DNA of 64,000 nucleotides from contig OY755171.1 of the NCBI GenBank assembly GCA_963576735.1, forward strand, positions 18,326,182 to 18,390,181, in the 5' to 3' direction. This DNA is from Bedellia somnulentella. Taxonomy: Eukaryota > Arthropoda > Insecta > Lepidoptera > Bedelliidae. Under the pieces are notes generated by a model. That model saw only the letters and a list, made by a program, of their open reading frames with translations. It was not told the DNA's origin and made no database searches. Both the position numbers and the translations under genes were made by a program. Shown here piece after piece: positions 1 to 10,307 of this stretch (the stretch's first letter is position 1; every line of letters begins with the position of its first letter).

Positions 1-68
1 ATATATATATATGGACATTTTACACGTATCAAATAAGCACCAAAGTAGGAGCAACTTAATGATTTGTG

Positions 69-150
69 CTATGGGATACTAACTTAACGATATGTTTATT
101 ACTATATAATACACATCCAAGGCTAAGAATATGCGAAATCAGTCATTGTA
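69..150 (-). repeat. S3 SINE body fragment
   Basis: The stretch from about 72 to 140 resembles the body of the S3 SINE at 26970-27166 in the same orientation: both carry 'tgggatactaact(t/c)aacgatat' and then a related stretch ending in 'ctaagaa'. The tRNA-like head is missing here. It is a short, diverged fragment and the boundaries are approximate. Confidence 0.4.
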
Positions 151-223
151 CTTAATTTAAAACCTCATGTGGGGATTATTACTAAAAACAAAGGATATAT
201 TTTATTTCTTAATGAAAAAAAAA

Positions 224-258
224 TTTAGGTCGCGGGTTCGATTCCCGCTAGTGCCGAA
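224..258 (+). repeat. tRNA-like B-box fragment (SINE remnant)
   Basis: The sequence 'ggtcgcgggttcgattcccg' has the shape of a tRNA T-arm, with a pol III B box (GGTTCGATTCC) flanked by complementary bases. No full tRNA cloverleaf can be folded around it, so I read it as a remnant of a tRNA-derived SINE rather than a tRNA gene. Confidence 0.4.
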
Positions 259-349
259 ATTTTTCTTTCCCTTATTTATTAGTCATTGTACTTATTCATA
301 GTGAAGATATGTAGGATAGATGAGCAGTGGACGTCTATTTGGTTTAGAT

Positions 350-883
350 AACGATGAAAATAGTGGTATAGTATTCGCTAAAGTATGTTCTTTTTTTCAG
401 GTCTCAATAATGTTTTATAATGTAGAAAACCCAAAATTTATACAAACACTATTCAACATGCCTTTCAAATCAATCTAGAAAAAATCAAGATTGCTTATTG
501 AAATAAAAAAATATAACTAATGTCTGAAGAAATGAACATTTTAATGAACAAAATTAAATGACAGTGTTCTAGGGAAAAACGAAATATTGAGTTTCGTAAA
601 TATTATCACGCGAATGACACAAATGATCTAAGAGAGTGACGCGATGACAGGGATGACGTTTCTATTAAAAACAATACGTCATTTACCGTGGACGGAGAGT
701 GAATGACAGGTTTATTAACTGAGGCGCTAAATAATGAAGGATTTTATTAAAAGATACAACTTTACTAATGATATTTTTACTTGAGTAACTTGGCCAAAAT
801 TACTTGTTAGCGAAATTGGGATTTATTTTGGCCCCTTGTCTTTTGGTTCAGTCAATCAAATTGATGAATAAAATACTATGAAT
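350..883. other. unassigned AT-rich sequence
   Basis: I see no ORF, repeat family or RNA signal here. Confidence 0.5.
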
Positions 884-1022
884 TCACTTCAAAATTCCCC
901 GAAATTGCCCAGCCACTTTTCAAAGTTGAGTTGGGAAAAGATAATAATATAAGTGTTGTTGGTAATGGGTCTTCAGTCGCATCCTAATTTTATTAATAAG
1001 CCTCCTAACCTTTAGTACCTCT
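884..1022 (-). repeat. S1 SINE-like element, partial and diverged
   Basis: On the minus strand this matches the middle of S1: the 'ccgaaattgcccagccacttttcaaagttgag' region, 'gttgttggtaatgggtct' and 'cctcctaacctttagt' all align in order with the full copies. Both the (TATG)n tail and the head are gone. The poor match makes it one of the oldest S1 copies in the window. Confidence 0.55.
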
Positions 1023-1499
1023 CATGAACACTAATATATTAAAAACACTAACTGAAAAGCTTATTTTTAGAACCAAACCGGTTTTACATCTTATTTGTTC
1101 ATTTTTAACCGGAATGAGCTGAAATAAAAAAAAATAGCACAACAAAATTACGAATATTAATAGTAAATCCTTTTGGTTCTCCTGATTCAATTTAGCAGAC
1201 AAAATAGGAATATGTTTAATTCTTGTAAATATATTCTTGTAAATATAGTATAGTTTCCATTTAAAATATCTTAAATTTCGACGAATTTATCTGAACATGT
1301 CTCAAGAAACTAATAAATAATAGATCAAAGGAAACTGCGGTACGAGCTTTAATATAATCAATTAAGGGACTTAGTTGAAATTGAGTAAGTAATCTAAGTG
1401 AACCGAAACCTTACTAAGACTATTATTATAGCATTACGACCTCCAGTTTAATCTTCTATAATTCAACTGATTAAGGTAAACTAACCAACGGTAAATTGA
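1023..1499. other. unassigned AT-rich sequence
   Basis: Nothing recognisable. The last base is the first base of the LINE target-site duplication that starts at 1500. Confidence 0.5.
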
Positions 1500-4398
1500 C
1501 TTAGTTGGCTTTTTTATTATTATTATTATTATTATTAGACGGGCGGTAAACGCCACGGGTTTCCGCACTGAGCCCGACATGGCGGACCATTGTACGTGGA
1601 CCAAGTGGTCAACTAGCTCTCCCAGCCTAATTCCGTCCAGAAGGCAAGTAGCTTATCCAGGTCAGCTACCGCCCCTGGGAGCGACTTTATTGTTCCTATA
1701 GTGTTTTTTCGGATATCGGCCACTCCAGTGCATTCCTGGAGCACGTGAGCGACCGTCTCATCAGCCTTCATGCACGCACGGCATAGAGGGCTGTCGGTGA
1801 TGCCTATAGTGTGTAAGTGTTTGTTTAATGTGGTATGTCCTGTGAGTATTCCCGCCACTGTCCGCAGGTCCTTCCTACTAAGTCGTAGTGCGCGCCCGGT
1901 CAGCTTTATGTCAAGGGTTGGCATAGTTTCCTTTGACTGTCTGCAGCCAGGCTCTTCCTGCCAGTGTGACTTGGAGAGAGAGTGTGTGCGTTCTCTTAAC
2001 CACGCACGCAGCTGACCAAAAGGCAGGGGGATAATCGGTTCAGGACCCTGCAGGTTCCTGGCCGACCCCGCCCTAGCCAGTTCGTCAGCCGCGTCGTTTC
2101 CCAATGAGCCGCTATGACCTTTAATCCATTGAAGGGTTATAATGTTTTTCCCGGCTACCTCCTCCAGAGCACCGTGGCACTCCAGGACTAGTCCTGAAGT
2201 GAACACACAACGATCCAGAGCCTGTAGCACAGATGCACTGTCCGAGATGATTTTGACATGCATATCGGACAGCGCACGGGCTTTGATTGCCATTGCCGCC
2301 TCAATTATTCCAAGACACTCCGCTTGGAATACCGTATTGTGGTGGCCTAGGCTTTTGGAGATTTTGATATTGAGGTCTTGTGAGTATACGCCCGCTCCAG
2401 TCCCTTGGTTGGTCTTGGAGCCATCTGTATACACACGCACCTCTTTAATATCGGAGTAGTCATGTTGTTCCTCTTCGAGTACAACAGTGTAATTGTGCTT
2501 GGTTATAATGGTTTTTGTTATCCTATCACATGGTGCAGTAAGTAAGGGCTGTTATTGGATGGCCGCTGTATAAATATTAGTGTGTAGGTTTCTGGAGTCA
2601 TTTTTGAGGTGTCCTGCCTTTTTCAGCCTAAGTGAGGACATCGCTGCCTCTTGCTGTATGTGTAAGTGTAAGGGCGGCAGATTCAGTAGCACCTGAAGAG
2701 CTGCCGTGGGTGCGGTTCTCATACAGCCCGTGATGGCCATACAGGCAAGCCGTTGCATTTTTTCTAGGTCGTTTTGGGCTGTTGTTAATCTAGTTCTCGA
2801 CCACCAGACCAGTGAGCCGTAGGTTATCACAGGTCTAATAATGGTGGTATAAAGCCAGTGTACGATCTTAGGTTTTAATCCCCAGTTTTTACCTAGTATC
2901 CGCTTGCACTGCCATAGCATAGCGCTGGCTTTTTTTAATGTCTTATCTAAATGTGGTTTCCAGCTCAGTTTGTCATCTAGGGTAATTCCTAGATATTTAA
3001 CAGTCTTGGAAAGAGTGAGTTGGGTTCCAAAGAGTTTTGGAAGTTCAAAAGGGGGGAGTTTCCTTTTGTGAGTGAAAAGAATTAGTTCAGTCTTTTTAGG
3101 GTTTACTTTCAGGTCGTATTCGTTACACCATATCTCCACTACTCTTAATGCTTGACCCATTTGATTGCAGAGCGTGTTTACATGATTTCCATTTAGTAGG
3201 ATAGTGAGATCGTCCGCGTAGCCTACAGTAAAGTAGCCTCGGGCATTAAGCCTCCTAAGTAGAGAATCGACCACCATGTTCCATAGGAGTGGGGAGAGGA
3301 CCCCCCCTTGGGGGCATCCTCTTGTCACAATGGCTCTGGTGGTGTCTTTTAAGGTTACTTGGACCGCTCTGAGTCTCAACATGTTAACAACCCAACCCCT
3401 GAGTGTGGAGTTAACACGGAAGTCTTTCAGAGTTGTCTCGATACAGGGTATGTTAGTTTTATCGAAAGCACCTTCAATATCTATGAAGGTGCCTAGTGTG
3501 GATAGCTTAGTGCTGAGTGCACATTCAATTTTATATATTACGTTGTGTAGTGCAGTCTCAGTTGATTTATCTTTAGTGAAAGCGTGTTGGTTTATATGGA
3601 GGGGTTTTTTCGCAAGTGATTTTTCTCTTATATGTCTGTCACAGAGTCTTTCCAGAGTTTTTAAGAGAAAGGATGTGAGGCTGATGGGTCTAAAGGACTT
3701 CGGGTCGGTATAGTCCGACTTACCGGGTTTGGGTATGAAAGTTACTTTGACTTCGCGCCATGGTATCGGTACATATCTGTAAGCGATGCATGATTGATAT
3801 ATTTTGACCAGCCAGGGGGATAGGATGTCTCTTGCCCACTGGAGCAAAGCAGGGAAGATTCCATCTAGGCCTGGTGATTTGAAGGGGTTGAAAGACTTAA
3901 CCGCCCATTCAATTTGGTCATTAGTGACAAGGTCTCGTGAGAAGAGCCTGTCCGCTTCGGTAGGAGGCGTAATATGCTCCTCATTCCAGTCAATATCATC
4001 AGTATGATGACAGTCTGGGAAGTGGCAGTCTAGGAGCAATTTATGTGTTTCTGTATCTGTCGTGGTGTATGTATTATCAGGTGTTTTGAGCGGCCCTACG
4101 GTGAGGTTGTTATCGGTAGACGGAATTTTTCGAACCCTAGCCGCTTTATTGTTCGATTCTATTGATCCGCAAAACTTTCGCCAAGCTTGCCTTTTGCTAG
4201 ATCGGATTCGTTTTTTGTAGGTGGCTAACATGTTTTTATAGTTTTCCCAGTCTGTAGGTAGTCTGGAGTTTTTAGCTTTATTGAAAAGTTTGCGTAGTTC
4301 ACCGCGCATTTTTTTCAACTCCGGGGTCCACCACCTACTGGTTTCTTTCCCTGGGATTGTTGGTTGTTTAAGTGGGCAGGAGGCTTAGTTGGCTTTTT
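1500..4398 (-). mobile_element. 5'-truncated RNase-H-bearing LINE with 15-bp TSD
   Basis: The LINE lies on the minus strand between two perfect copies of 'cttagttggcttttt' (1500-1514 and 4384-4398), which I read as the target-site duplication. The 3' end is a run of ATT/TAA trinucleotides (about 1511-1538), the tail type seen in I-like LINEs. The 5' end stops in the linker between endonuclease and reverse transcriptase, so the endonuclease and ORF1 are missing. Domain order is RT then RNase H. RNase H plus a TAA-type tail suggests the I/LOA/R1 group; the exact clade is not settled by eye. Confidence 0.85.
1613..4384 (-). pseudogene. LINE Pol: reverse transcriptase plus RNase H, one in-frame stop
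   Basis: One continuous frame encodes a partial LINE polyprotein. From the N-terminus it starts in the linker (WWTPEL at about 4320-4335). It then carries the RT fingers and palm, with FIDIEGAFD, the GCPQGGVLSP motif and the catalytic VGYADDLT box, and a thumb region. A single TAA at 2552-2554 interrupts the frame. Beyond it the same frame runs without another stop into an RNase H domain starting RVYTDGSK, with the later acidic and His positions (AECLGI, SDSAS, WIKGHSGSLGNDAADELA). A zinc-like segment (CRACMKADETVAHVLQEC) precedes the end at 1613. The enzyme would copy element RNA at the target and degrade the RNA strand. It cannot be active as read, because the endonuclease is missing and the stop separates RT from RNase H. 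Confidence 0.85.
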
Positions 4399-4503
4399 GA
4401 TATATCAGATAAAAGTGGATCAACGTGAACAGGTTTGTGAATTCGAATAAGGAAGTTTTTATTCGATGGTTTCTTTAACTGTTTGATAAGAAACGATTTG
4501 AAA

Positions 4504-4642
4504 GGGCAATCACGAGCGCTATTTTATCGACACGATAACGGCTAGAATGAGATGGCAGTATTCGATACTAAGTAAGTGCGTAAGAGATGGCTGGTTTATT
4601 CCACGCGATAACTAGTTTAAACACCGCTTGTACAAGTCGGGC
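4504..4642 (+). mobile_element. M1 MITE copy (about 139 bp)
   Basis: One of four M1 copies. The ends are imperfect terminal inverted repeats: the left end reads 'gggcaatcacgagcgctatt' and the right end, reverse complemented, reads 'agcccgacttgtacaagcgg'. They share the GGC..G.ACGAGCG pattern seen better in the 33-kb copy. The centre carries GAGATGGC twice. There is no coding capacity. No clear TSD was found. Confidence 0.65.
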
Positions 4643-4761
4643 TGGAAGATGATTCTGAAATAAATAAAATGTATTTGTTAATAAGTGCCATAAATGCCCC
4701 AGCAGAACAAGCAAGAGCACTATTTTATCGACACGATAACGGTTAGAATGAGATGGCAGTA

Positions 4762-6169
4762 ATAATAATAATAATAAAGCCATTTATTTCTCACTTAATT
4801 TTTTTACATTTCAACTTAAAAATACAAATTATTATTAATTATGCACTTAAAATATAACATTCATTACATAACAATTAATTTTTACCATCAGACCTAATTA
4901 ATATAAATTAAAATTTTAAAATCAAAATTATAAATTAAAATTATAAATTAAAATTAAAATTATTTACAAATATAATATATACAGCATTACATCATTTGTT
5001 TAAAAATATTTATCATTTAACATTTAACTGCATTTAATTTATTTTTAGTGTTATAATTTATTCTTATTTATACATTTTATTCTTTTATGTGAGACACCCA
5101 TTTTTGGGCGTAGGCCTCCTCCAACCCCTTCCATTTGTCTCTCTGCTTGGCTGTGCGGGTCCACGTAGCGCCAGCCCACTGCACGATGTCGTCCGCCCAG
5201 CGCCGCCGTGGTCTGCCGCGTGGCCTCGTCGCTTCTCTGGGATACCAGTGAAGGAGTCTCTCACTCCACCGGTTGTCAGTTGTTCTCGTGACGTGACCTG
5301 CCCATCTCCACTTGAGTCTGCATGCTAGCTCTACGGCGTCTGTCACCTTGGTCATATTTCTGAGTGATGTGTTTCGTACCCTGTGTTTTAGCTTGATGTT
5401 TAGCATGCTCCGTTCAGCTGCTCTCTGAAACACATTAAGTTTTTGAACGATATTTTTAGTAAGGGTCCAAGTTTGACACCCGTAGAGTAGGGTGGGAAGA
5501 ACAATCGTGTCCATCGCTTTCTTTTTAAGATGTGTCGGAAGCTTGGACTTGAATACATCCTTGAGACTCCAGTATTTGCCCCACGCTTTCTTTATTCTTC
5601 GTTCTACTTCTCTAGATGTTTGATCAGCGAATGTAATATTTTGTCCCAAGTAAATGTACTCTTCTACGTAATCTATGGTGTGTTCTGCTATTTTGATAGG
5701 GATTTTTTGATAGTTTGTCATGGCAAATGTTTTTTGCTTGTTCATCTGAAGCCCACAGTTTTTACTCTGTTGGTCAAGCGTTTCTATCATGTGGACTAGG
5801 GTCTCGTGGCTTTCTGAAATGAGAACAATATCGTCAGCGAATCTAAGATTGTTAAGGACTTCTCCATTAATATTCACACCGATTTCATCCCAACTTAGTT
5901 GTCTAAAAATTTGTTCTAATAATGCTGTGAACAGGTTGGGCGAAACCGGGTCGCCTTGTTTTACTCCTCGCTGTATGTTGAATGGTTCTCCTTTTCTCTC
6001 TAGTTTAACGATTCCCTTACTATTTTTGTAGATTTCTTTTAGTATATCAATGTAGGCTGTCTCTACGCCTTGCTCTACCAAAGCCTGCCATAGGGGTTCG
6101 TGCTTAATAGAGTCAAAAGCTTTGCAATAATCTATAAAGGCAATATAGAGCTTTTTGTTATACTCTGAT
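4762..6169 (-). mobile_element. 5'-truncated RTE-type LINE inside M1
   Basis: The LINE is flanked by 'atgagatggcagta' at 4748-4761 and 6170-6183, a 14-bp target-site duplication made of M1 sequence. The 3' end is a short AAT/ATT tandem tail (from 4762), typical of RTE elements, after an AT-rich 3' UTR of about 310 bp. The 5' truncation falls at the start of the RT domain, so the endonuclease is absent. Confidence 0.85.
5077..6169 (-). CDS. RTE-like reverse transcriptase, N-terminally truncated
   Basis: An uninterrupted frame runs from the truncation point to a stop at 5077. It starts in RT motif A (LYIAFIDYCKAFDSI), continues through GVKQGDPVSPNLF and the catalytic LRFADDIVL box, then a thumb/connection region (YLGQNITF, LPTLLYGCQTWTLT) and a basic C-terminus (RPRGRPRRRWADDIVQWAG). 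These are hallmarks of insect endonuclease-reverse transcriptases of the RTE kind. There is no internal stop or frameshift, so the insertion is fairly recent. It cannot act alone because the apurinic-like endonuclease and the N-terminal RT are missing. No real start codon exists, because the frame is open to the junction with M1. Confidence 0.8.
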
Positions 6170-6266
6170 ATGAGATGGCAGTATACGATACTAAGTAAGT
6201 GCGTAAGAGATGGCTGCTTTATCCCACGCGATAACTAGTTTAAACACTGCTCGTACTAGCCGGGCA

Positions 6267-6499
6267 GGTAGTAATGATACTTAACACCGGAAAGATAAGT
6301 ACTACGTCAAAACTATGCAATGGTAAGATTCTATACACCAAAAGGAATGATTTTTTCAAAACATTTTGCACCAAAACTTTCATCAAAATCCATCTGAAGT
6401 ATGACAACAATTATTTTTAGTTTTATCTCATCGCTACTGAGGCTGATACGGGAAAATATGTATTTCTATTTGATAGTAATGGTAAGTAAGGTAGTATTT
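6267..6499. other. unassigned sequence
   Basis: No feature recognised. Confidence 0.4.
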
Positions 6500-6755
6500 G
6501 CCGTGTAGTGTCGGCTTAGAATAAGATTACCCCATTTCTACCCGTGGGTGATCGTAAGAGGCGTCTAAGGGTATAGGGGCTTCTTAAGTGATTTTTGGGC
6601 GACGTGGCTAGAGACCCGTCACCAAAAATATTTATTTATTATTAACATCTTTTCCCCAATCAACTTGTAAAAGTGGCTGAGAAATTTCTCATTCCAAAGC
6701 TCTGGCTACCCCGTTAAGGGATTTATAGCCGTGAGTATATGTATGTATGTATGTA
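6500..6755 (+). repeat. S1 SINE-like element, full length, diverged
   Basis: Full S1 with the head 'gccgtgtagtgtcggcttag', the conserved core 'agagacccgtcaccaa', 'gtggctgag' and 'tctggctacccc', and a (TATG)n tail at 6740-6755. The 'gtgggtgatcgtaagaggcg' block mixes features of the two S1 subfamilies described at 33423. Confidence 0.75.
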
Positions 6756-7899
6756 GTATTGGTATACGTTTTAAAATATCCGTCTTCCCTCTTTTTGAAA
6801 TATTTCCAGCAAACAGTATTTATAAGTGGTCCCTTTGCTTTATTAAACTTAATCTGTTGAGTGTGGTTAAATCTATATCACAGTAAGCGATATAATCGGC
6901 CATACAACCTTCAAAGTTGTATGGCTGATCAGCTAAAAGATTTTGATTTAGCAATATGTACGGATTAAAACTTACATTTATTATGCTATAATTACGTATA
7001 GAAATCAATAAATTTATTCATCCAAATCAATAGAAACGCGGGCAAACAAACATTCCATAAATGTGTTAAGTTTTTAGAGGTATAGTAATATGATATGTGG
7101 ATATTTCATTATTAAGTTATTATATTTTGCAGTCACATTATTGCATATAGCTGAGTTTAATTAAAATTATACTCAAATCATATTTTGAATTGAAGGATAT
7201 TTAACAAAAAAATACCAAAATAAATGCGGCTGCTACTAAATTGGATTTCAACTACTATAATCAAAAATATTGAGACAGTCGATCGCTATAAATATTAAGA
7301 ATAAGCATTAAAATATCATAATTTAAACATCACATTTTTTCCTTGAACACACAACTTGTTTTATTTCTGTTGACCTACAAGTACCGAGTGTCTTTCGCGG
7401 TATCATTATAATACTGTATACTCACTCGCAAAACACTTAAAAAAACAATCTTTCTTCTAGATCGGTCTTATTCAAATGTCAACTTTTAGTTTCCCCAGAG
7501 ATACTTCGTGTTAGAAGTTCAGTCTTAAACCCAGTCAGTTTGCGGTTTCATGGTCGCATATGATACTAATTCTGCAGCCCGATTTCAGCTCACCCCGGCA
7601 CTGAGCAGTTTCACAACCCGTAATAGAGAATTAACCTAGAAACAAGTTGGACTTCTGCGAATTTCACAATTTTCATGTGAAACATTAATTTTAATGCATA
7701 TTTCCTGTGTCTGATTTTCGCATTATTTGACCTTGCGGTGTCGTAGCGGTGTGTAGTTTGTGCAGAAAAGTTTCGCTGAACAAACAACTGTTTATTTTTA
7801 TGTTAAAACATTGAATTTAAGTTTAATGTTTTAAATACTTACTTATAGTCGCACATTAATTCTCACTGAGGTAGGTATAGATTTCCATATTAATCTTGA
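6756..7899. other. unassigned AT-rich sequence
   Basis: No ORF above background and no repeat shared with the rest of the window. Confidence 0.45.
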
Positions 7900-8918
7900 T
7901 ATACAGGGTGATTTCGGGGTCGTGATCCCAACCATTTTTTTCTGTCTAAGTAAATGATTGCGATGCTACCTGTATTTATTTTAATTGAAACAAAGATGAT
8001 TCGTAATTTACTTATTTTTATTTACTGACTCAATATGCGTGGTCACCCTACTTTTTATATTACACCTTTTTAGAAAACAAACTCTTTGTTAGAATACTTA
8101 ATAATTTATGATTAATAATGTCACAACACGTCAAAGTCAATAAACGATAACAATAAATAATAACGAAACAAAGATTTAAAATAAAATAAATTAATTATGT
8201 CTCCGCCGTACCCATTTTCTAATATTGAGCGATCAGATATGGTTATGTTTTACTATCAAACACACAACACTACCAGAGGAAGTGCGATGTTTCATCAGTG
8301 ACATCCCAATTTGCCAATACCAACTAGACGTTTGATTAATACAATGGTGCATAATCTTCGAGAATACGGGCAGTTCAGCGTTCCAACCCACGCCCAAGCA
8401 CGAGGTGGCGACAGGCCAGCAAGGCGAGGCAATCCCAAGAACCTGGATCAACGCATACTCAGATATTTTCTCCGAGATCCGCAACGCAGTACCCGACAGG
8501 CTGCTAGAAGGTACAATGTTAGGCGACGGACGCAATTGTGCGAGCAGGAACAGGGTTCACATTTTGAACAACTTTTGAAGTACGTTTAGCGTTGTTTTTG
8601 TAAATTTTTATTCGTCTTTTCCTTCTAAATACGACAAAGTAATGGACGTAATCGCAGTAGGCATCGAAGAAATTTCTTATCTGTCTATCAATATCGTCAT
8701 ATCAATTGCAACTACTGCAACAATTGTTAAGTCTATGCACTTGACAAAAAAAATCTTGGGAAATAGTAGGGTGACCATGATCTCGAATAGTCGCAGTTTT
8801 TTTTTGTAAACTTAAATAAGTCGCTGGTGTCCTGTTAGTCCTAACCTATCGTGATGCTTAGGAGAAAGTAAGTTAAATGCTTCTTTCTTGCTCCACGACC
8901 CCGTAATCACCCTGTATA
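7900..8918 (+). mobile_element. TIR transposon, Tc1/mariner-like deletion derivative (1,015 bp)
   Basis: The two ends are inverted repeats of about 23 bp with one mismatch: TACAGGGTGATT(T/A)CGGGGTCGTG at 7902-7924 and its complement ending at 8916. The flanking dinucleotide is TA on both sides (7900-7901, 8917-8918), as in Tc1/mariner-type insertions. The interior holds a short ORF with a transposase-like HTH region. Confidence 0.75.
8240..8589 (+). pseudogene. internally deleted transposase, HTH region joined to C-terminus
   Basis: The readable part (about 8311-8589, 92 codons) starts with the kind of N-terminal helix-turn-helix seen in DUF4817-type insect transposon proteins: a PIPTRRLINTMVHNLREYG segment, then a polar linker and RSTRQAARRYNVRRRT. 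It then passes straight into CEQEQGSHFEQLLKYV, which resembles the extreme C-terminus of such proteins (HFE.LL). The DDE catalytic core that should lie between is absent, so this is a deletion product that could at most bind the ends. An in-frame stop just upstream (near 8297) separates it from a plausible earlier N-terminus starting at about 8240. The family assignment rests on motif memory and is moderately secure. Confidence 0.55.
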
Positions 8919-9062
8919 TGCTATTTTATTATAGTACATTAGGACCACCTCTTCCTCCGCATTATATGCTCAAACCACTTTACCATTTCTTTTAATTTTT
9001 ACATAAAAGGCTATGTTTCGTAACGAAGCAAATGGTTGTCTAATTGGTGTAATATTATTTTA
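8919..9062. other. short unassigned gap
   Basis: No feature recognised. Confidence 0.4.
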
Positions 9063-9321
9063 TACATACATACACACATACATACATATTCTCATATCTA
9101 TAAATCACTAGAAGGAGTAGCCAGAGCTAAGGAACTAGAAGTTCCTCAGCCACTTTTGGAAAGTTGAGTGGGGAAAAGATAGTAAAATAAAGGTTGTTGG
9201 TGATGGGTCTCCAACCGCGACGCCAAAAAATCCCTTAAAAGCCCCAATACCGTTAGCCGCCTCTTACGTACACCCAGCGGAAGAAATGGGGTAGTGCTAT
9301 TCTATGCCGACACTACACAGC
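9063..9321 (-). repeat. S1 SINE-like element, full length
   Basis: Minus-strand S1 with a (TACA)n/(TATG)n tail at 9063-9090 and the head 'gccgacactacacagc' (complement) at the right end. It belongs to the 'ttcttccggtgggtgtacg' subfamily. Confidence 0.8.
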
Positions 9322-9794
9322 ATTTATACCTGTTTTACATACAGTTTTATTCGTAATACAGGTTAGTTTTCATCTTATATTGGTTATTCAGGCCTGTAAA
9401 ATCTAACCAAATGCTAAGGAAATAAATTTTTAAGTCACCGATCTGCGAATCAAACTCGGAATTTCGTAATGTGAGCCCAAAGTTCCACTGAAATTCATTG
9501 AAACAAGTGAATGAATGATTGATGCGATAAAATAACTTTCCGTAACTGGATTGTATTTAACTAGTAATGTTCGTGTTTTCGTATAACATTTCCACACAGT
9601 AAATCGAAATTTAGTTGGAAATTCATAGCATAGTAACGTGACAAATATGACAAAATCCATTCCGTTGGTTCGAAAGTTTAACAAACGCTTACTGAATTTA
9701 ATTTAACTGAAGTATTTTGAATTCGATTTCAGTTTGTGGAAATGATACCAATAATCTGAAGCGATAATTATAAACATTAGTTTGGTTATCCAAT
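9322..9794. other. unassigned sequence
   Basis: No feature recognised. The short minus-strand ORF at 9430-9684 has no family signature. Confidence 0.4.
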
Positions 9795-9905
9795 GCATAC
9801 ATACATATATTAACGCAATTATTTCCCATTGAGGTTGGTAGAGACTATCGATCGGAACGTTGTACTATCCTGGCAAACCTCTCTAGCTACGTTTACATTC
9901 ATCAA
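9795..9905 (-). mobile_element. L-3' LINE fragment (3' end)
   Basis: On the minus strand 'cgatcgatagtctctacc' corresponds to the WRSIVSAYPNG C-terminus coding region of the L-3' LINE. It is followed by 'aatgggaaataattgcgtta' and a TATG-rich tail near 9795. This copy is diverged. Confidence 0.5.
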
Positions 9906-9961
9906 TATTTTCCTACATGTTCTGTTATTATTCATATTAGATGTTTAGTCTCAAACTAAAG

Positions 9962-10307
9962 CGTTCACGACGTATATCCTGATAGGCGTGGCCGAGGTAC
10001 TAATACCTCTGAGCATCACGTAGCATAATAATACAATAGTCTCCTAGTGTTTGGAGAATCCACGTTTTGTTTAGACAATGTACTCACGTGATAGGGCCTT
10101 GCGCCGTTTTGGTAAAATACACTGACACATGACTATGTCAAACTTAGTCATGTTAGTTTCCTCACGATGTTTTCCCTCACCGTTAAAAACCACGATGAAT
10201 TACCCACACTTTAGAAAAGGCACATTGATGTAGGCCCGACTCGGGTTTTGAACCCACGCCTTGTTTCAAGATAGGCGGGTTTTCTACCGACTGAGCTATC
10301 ACGGTCA
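9962..10307 (-). repeat. S2 tRNA-derived SINE, diverged
   Basis: On the minus strand the head (10307 leftwards) reads 'accgtgatagctcagtcggt', an A-box-like tRNA start, and then 'gggttcaaaacccgagtcgg' as the B box. The body holds the S2 landmarks: 'ggtgagggaaaacatcgtg', 'cactgacac', 'cacgtgat' and 'cctctgagcatcacg'. The pentanucleotide tail is lost. It is more diverged than the copies at 36, 47 and 50 kb. Confidence 0.75.

Larger units (their letters stand above)
4708..6266 (+). mobile_element. M1 MITE copy split by an RTE LINE
   Basis: The left part of M1 (4708-4761) and the right part (6170-6266) join into one normal M1 when the LINE at 4762-6169 and one copy of the 14-bp target duplication are removed. 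Confidence 0.7.

Noticed and set aside
318..345. Possible RTE LINE end (EQWTSI-like)
   Set aside because: 'gcagtggacgtctat' matches the end of the fragment at 43696, but the match is too short and has no tail.
1005..1202. 65-codon minus-strand ORF
   Set aside because: Hydrophobic, AT-driven, no family signature, and it overlaps the diverged S1 region.
8233..8535. 100-codon ORF antisense to the HTH fragment
   Set aside because: Shadow of the plus-strand transposase remnant.
9962..10307. tRNA gene on the minus strand
   Set aside because: Only A- and B-box-like parts are present, followed by the S2 body. The same head recurs in other S2 copies, so it is a SINE head.
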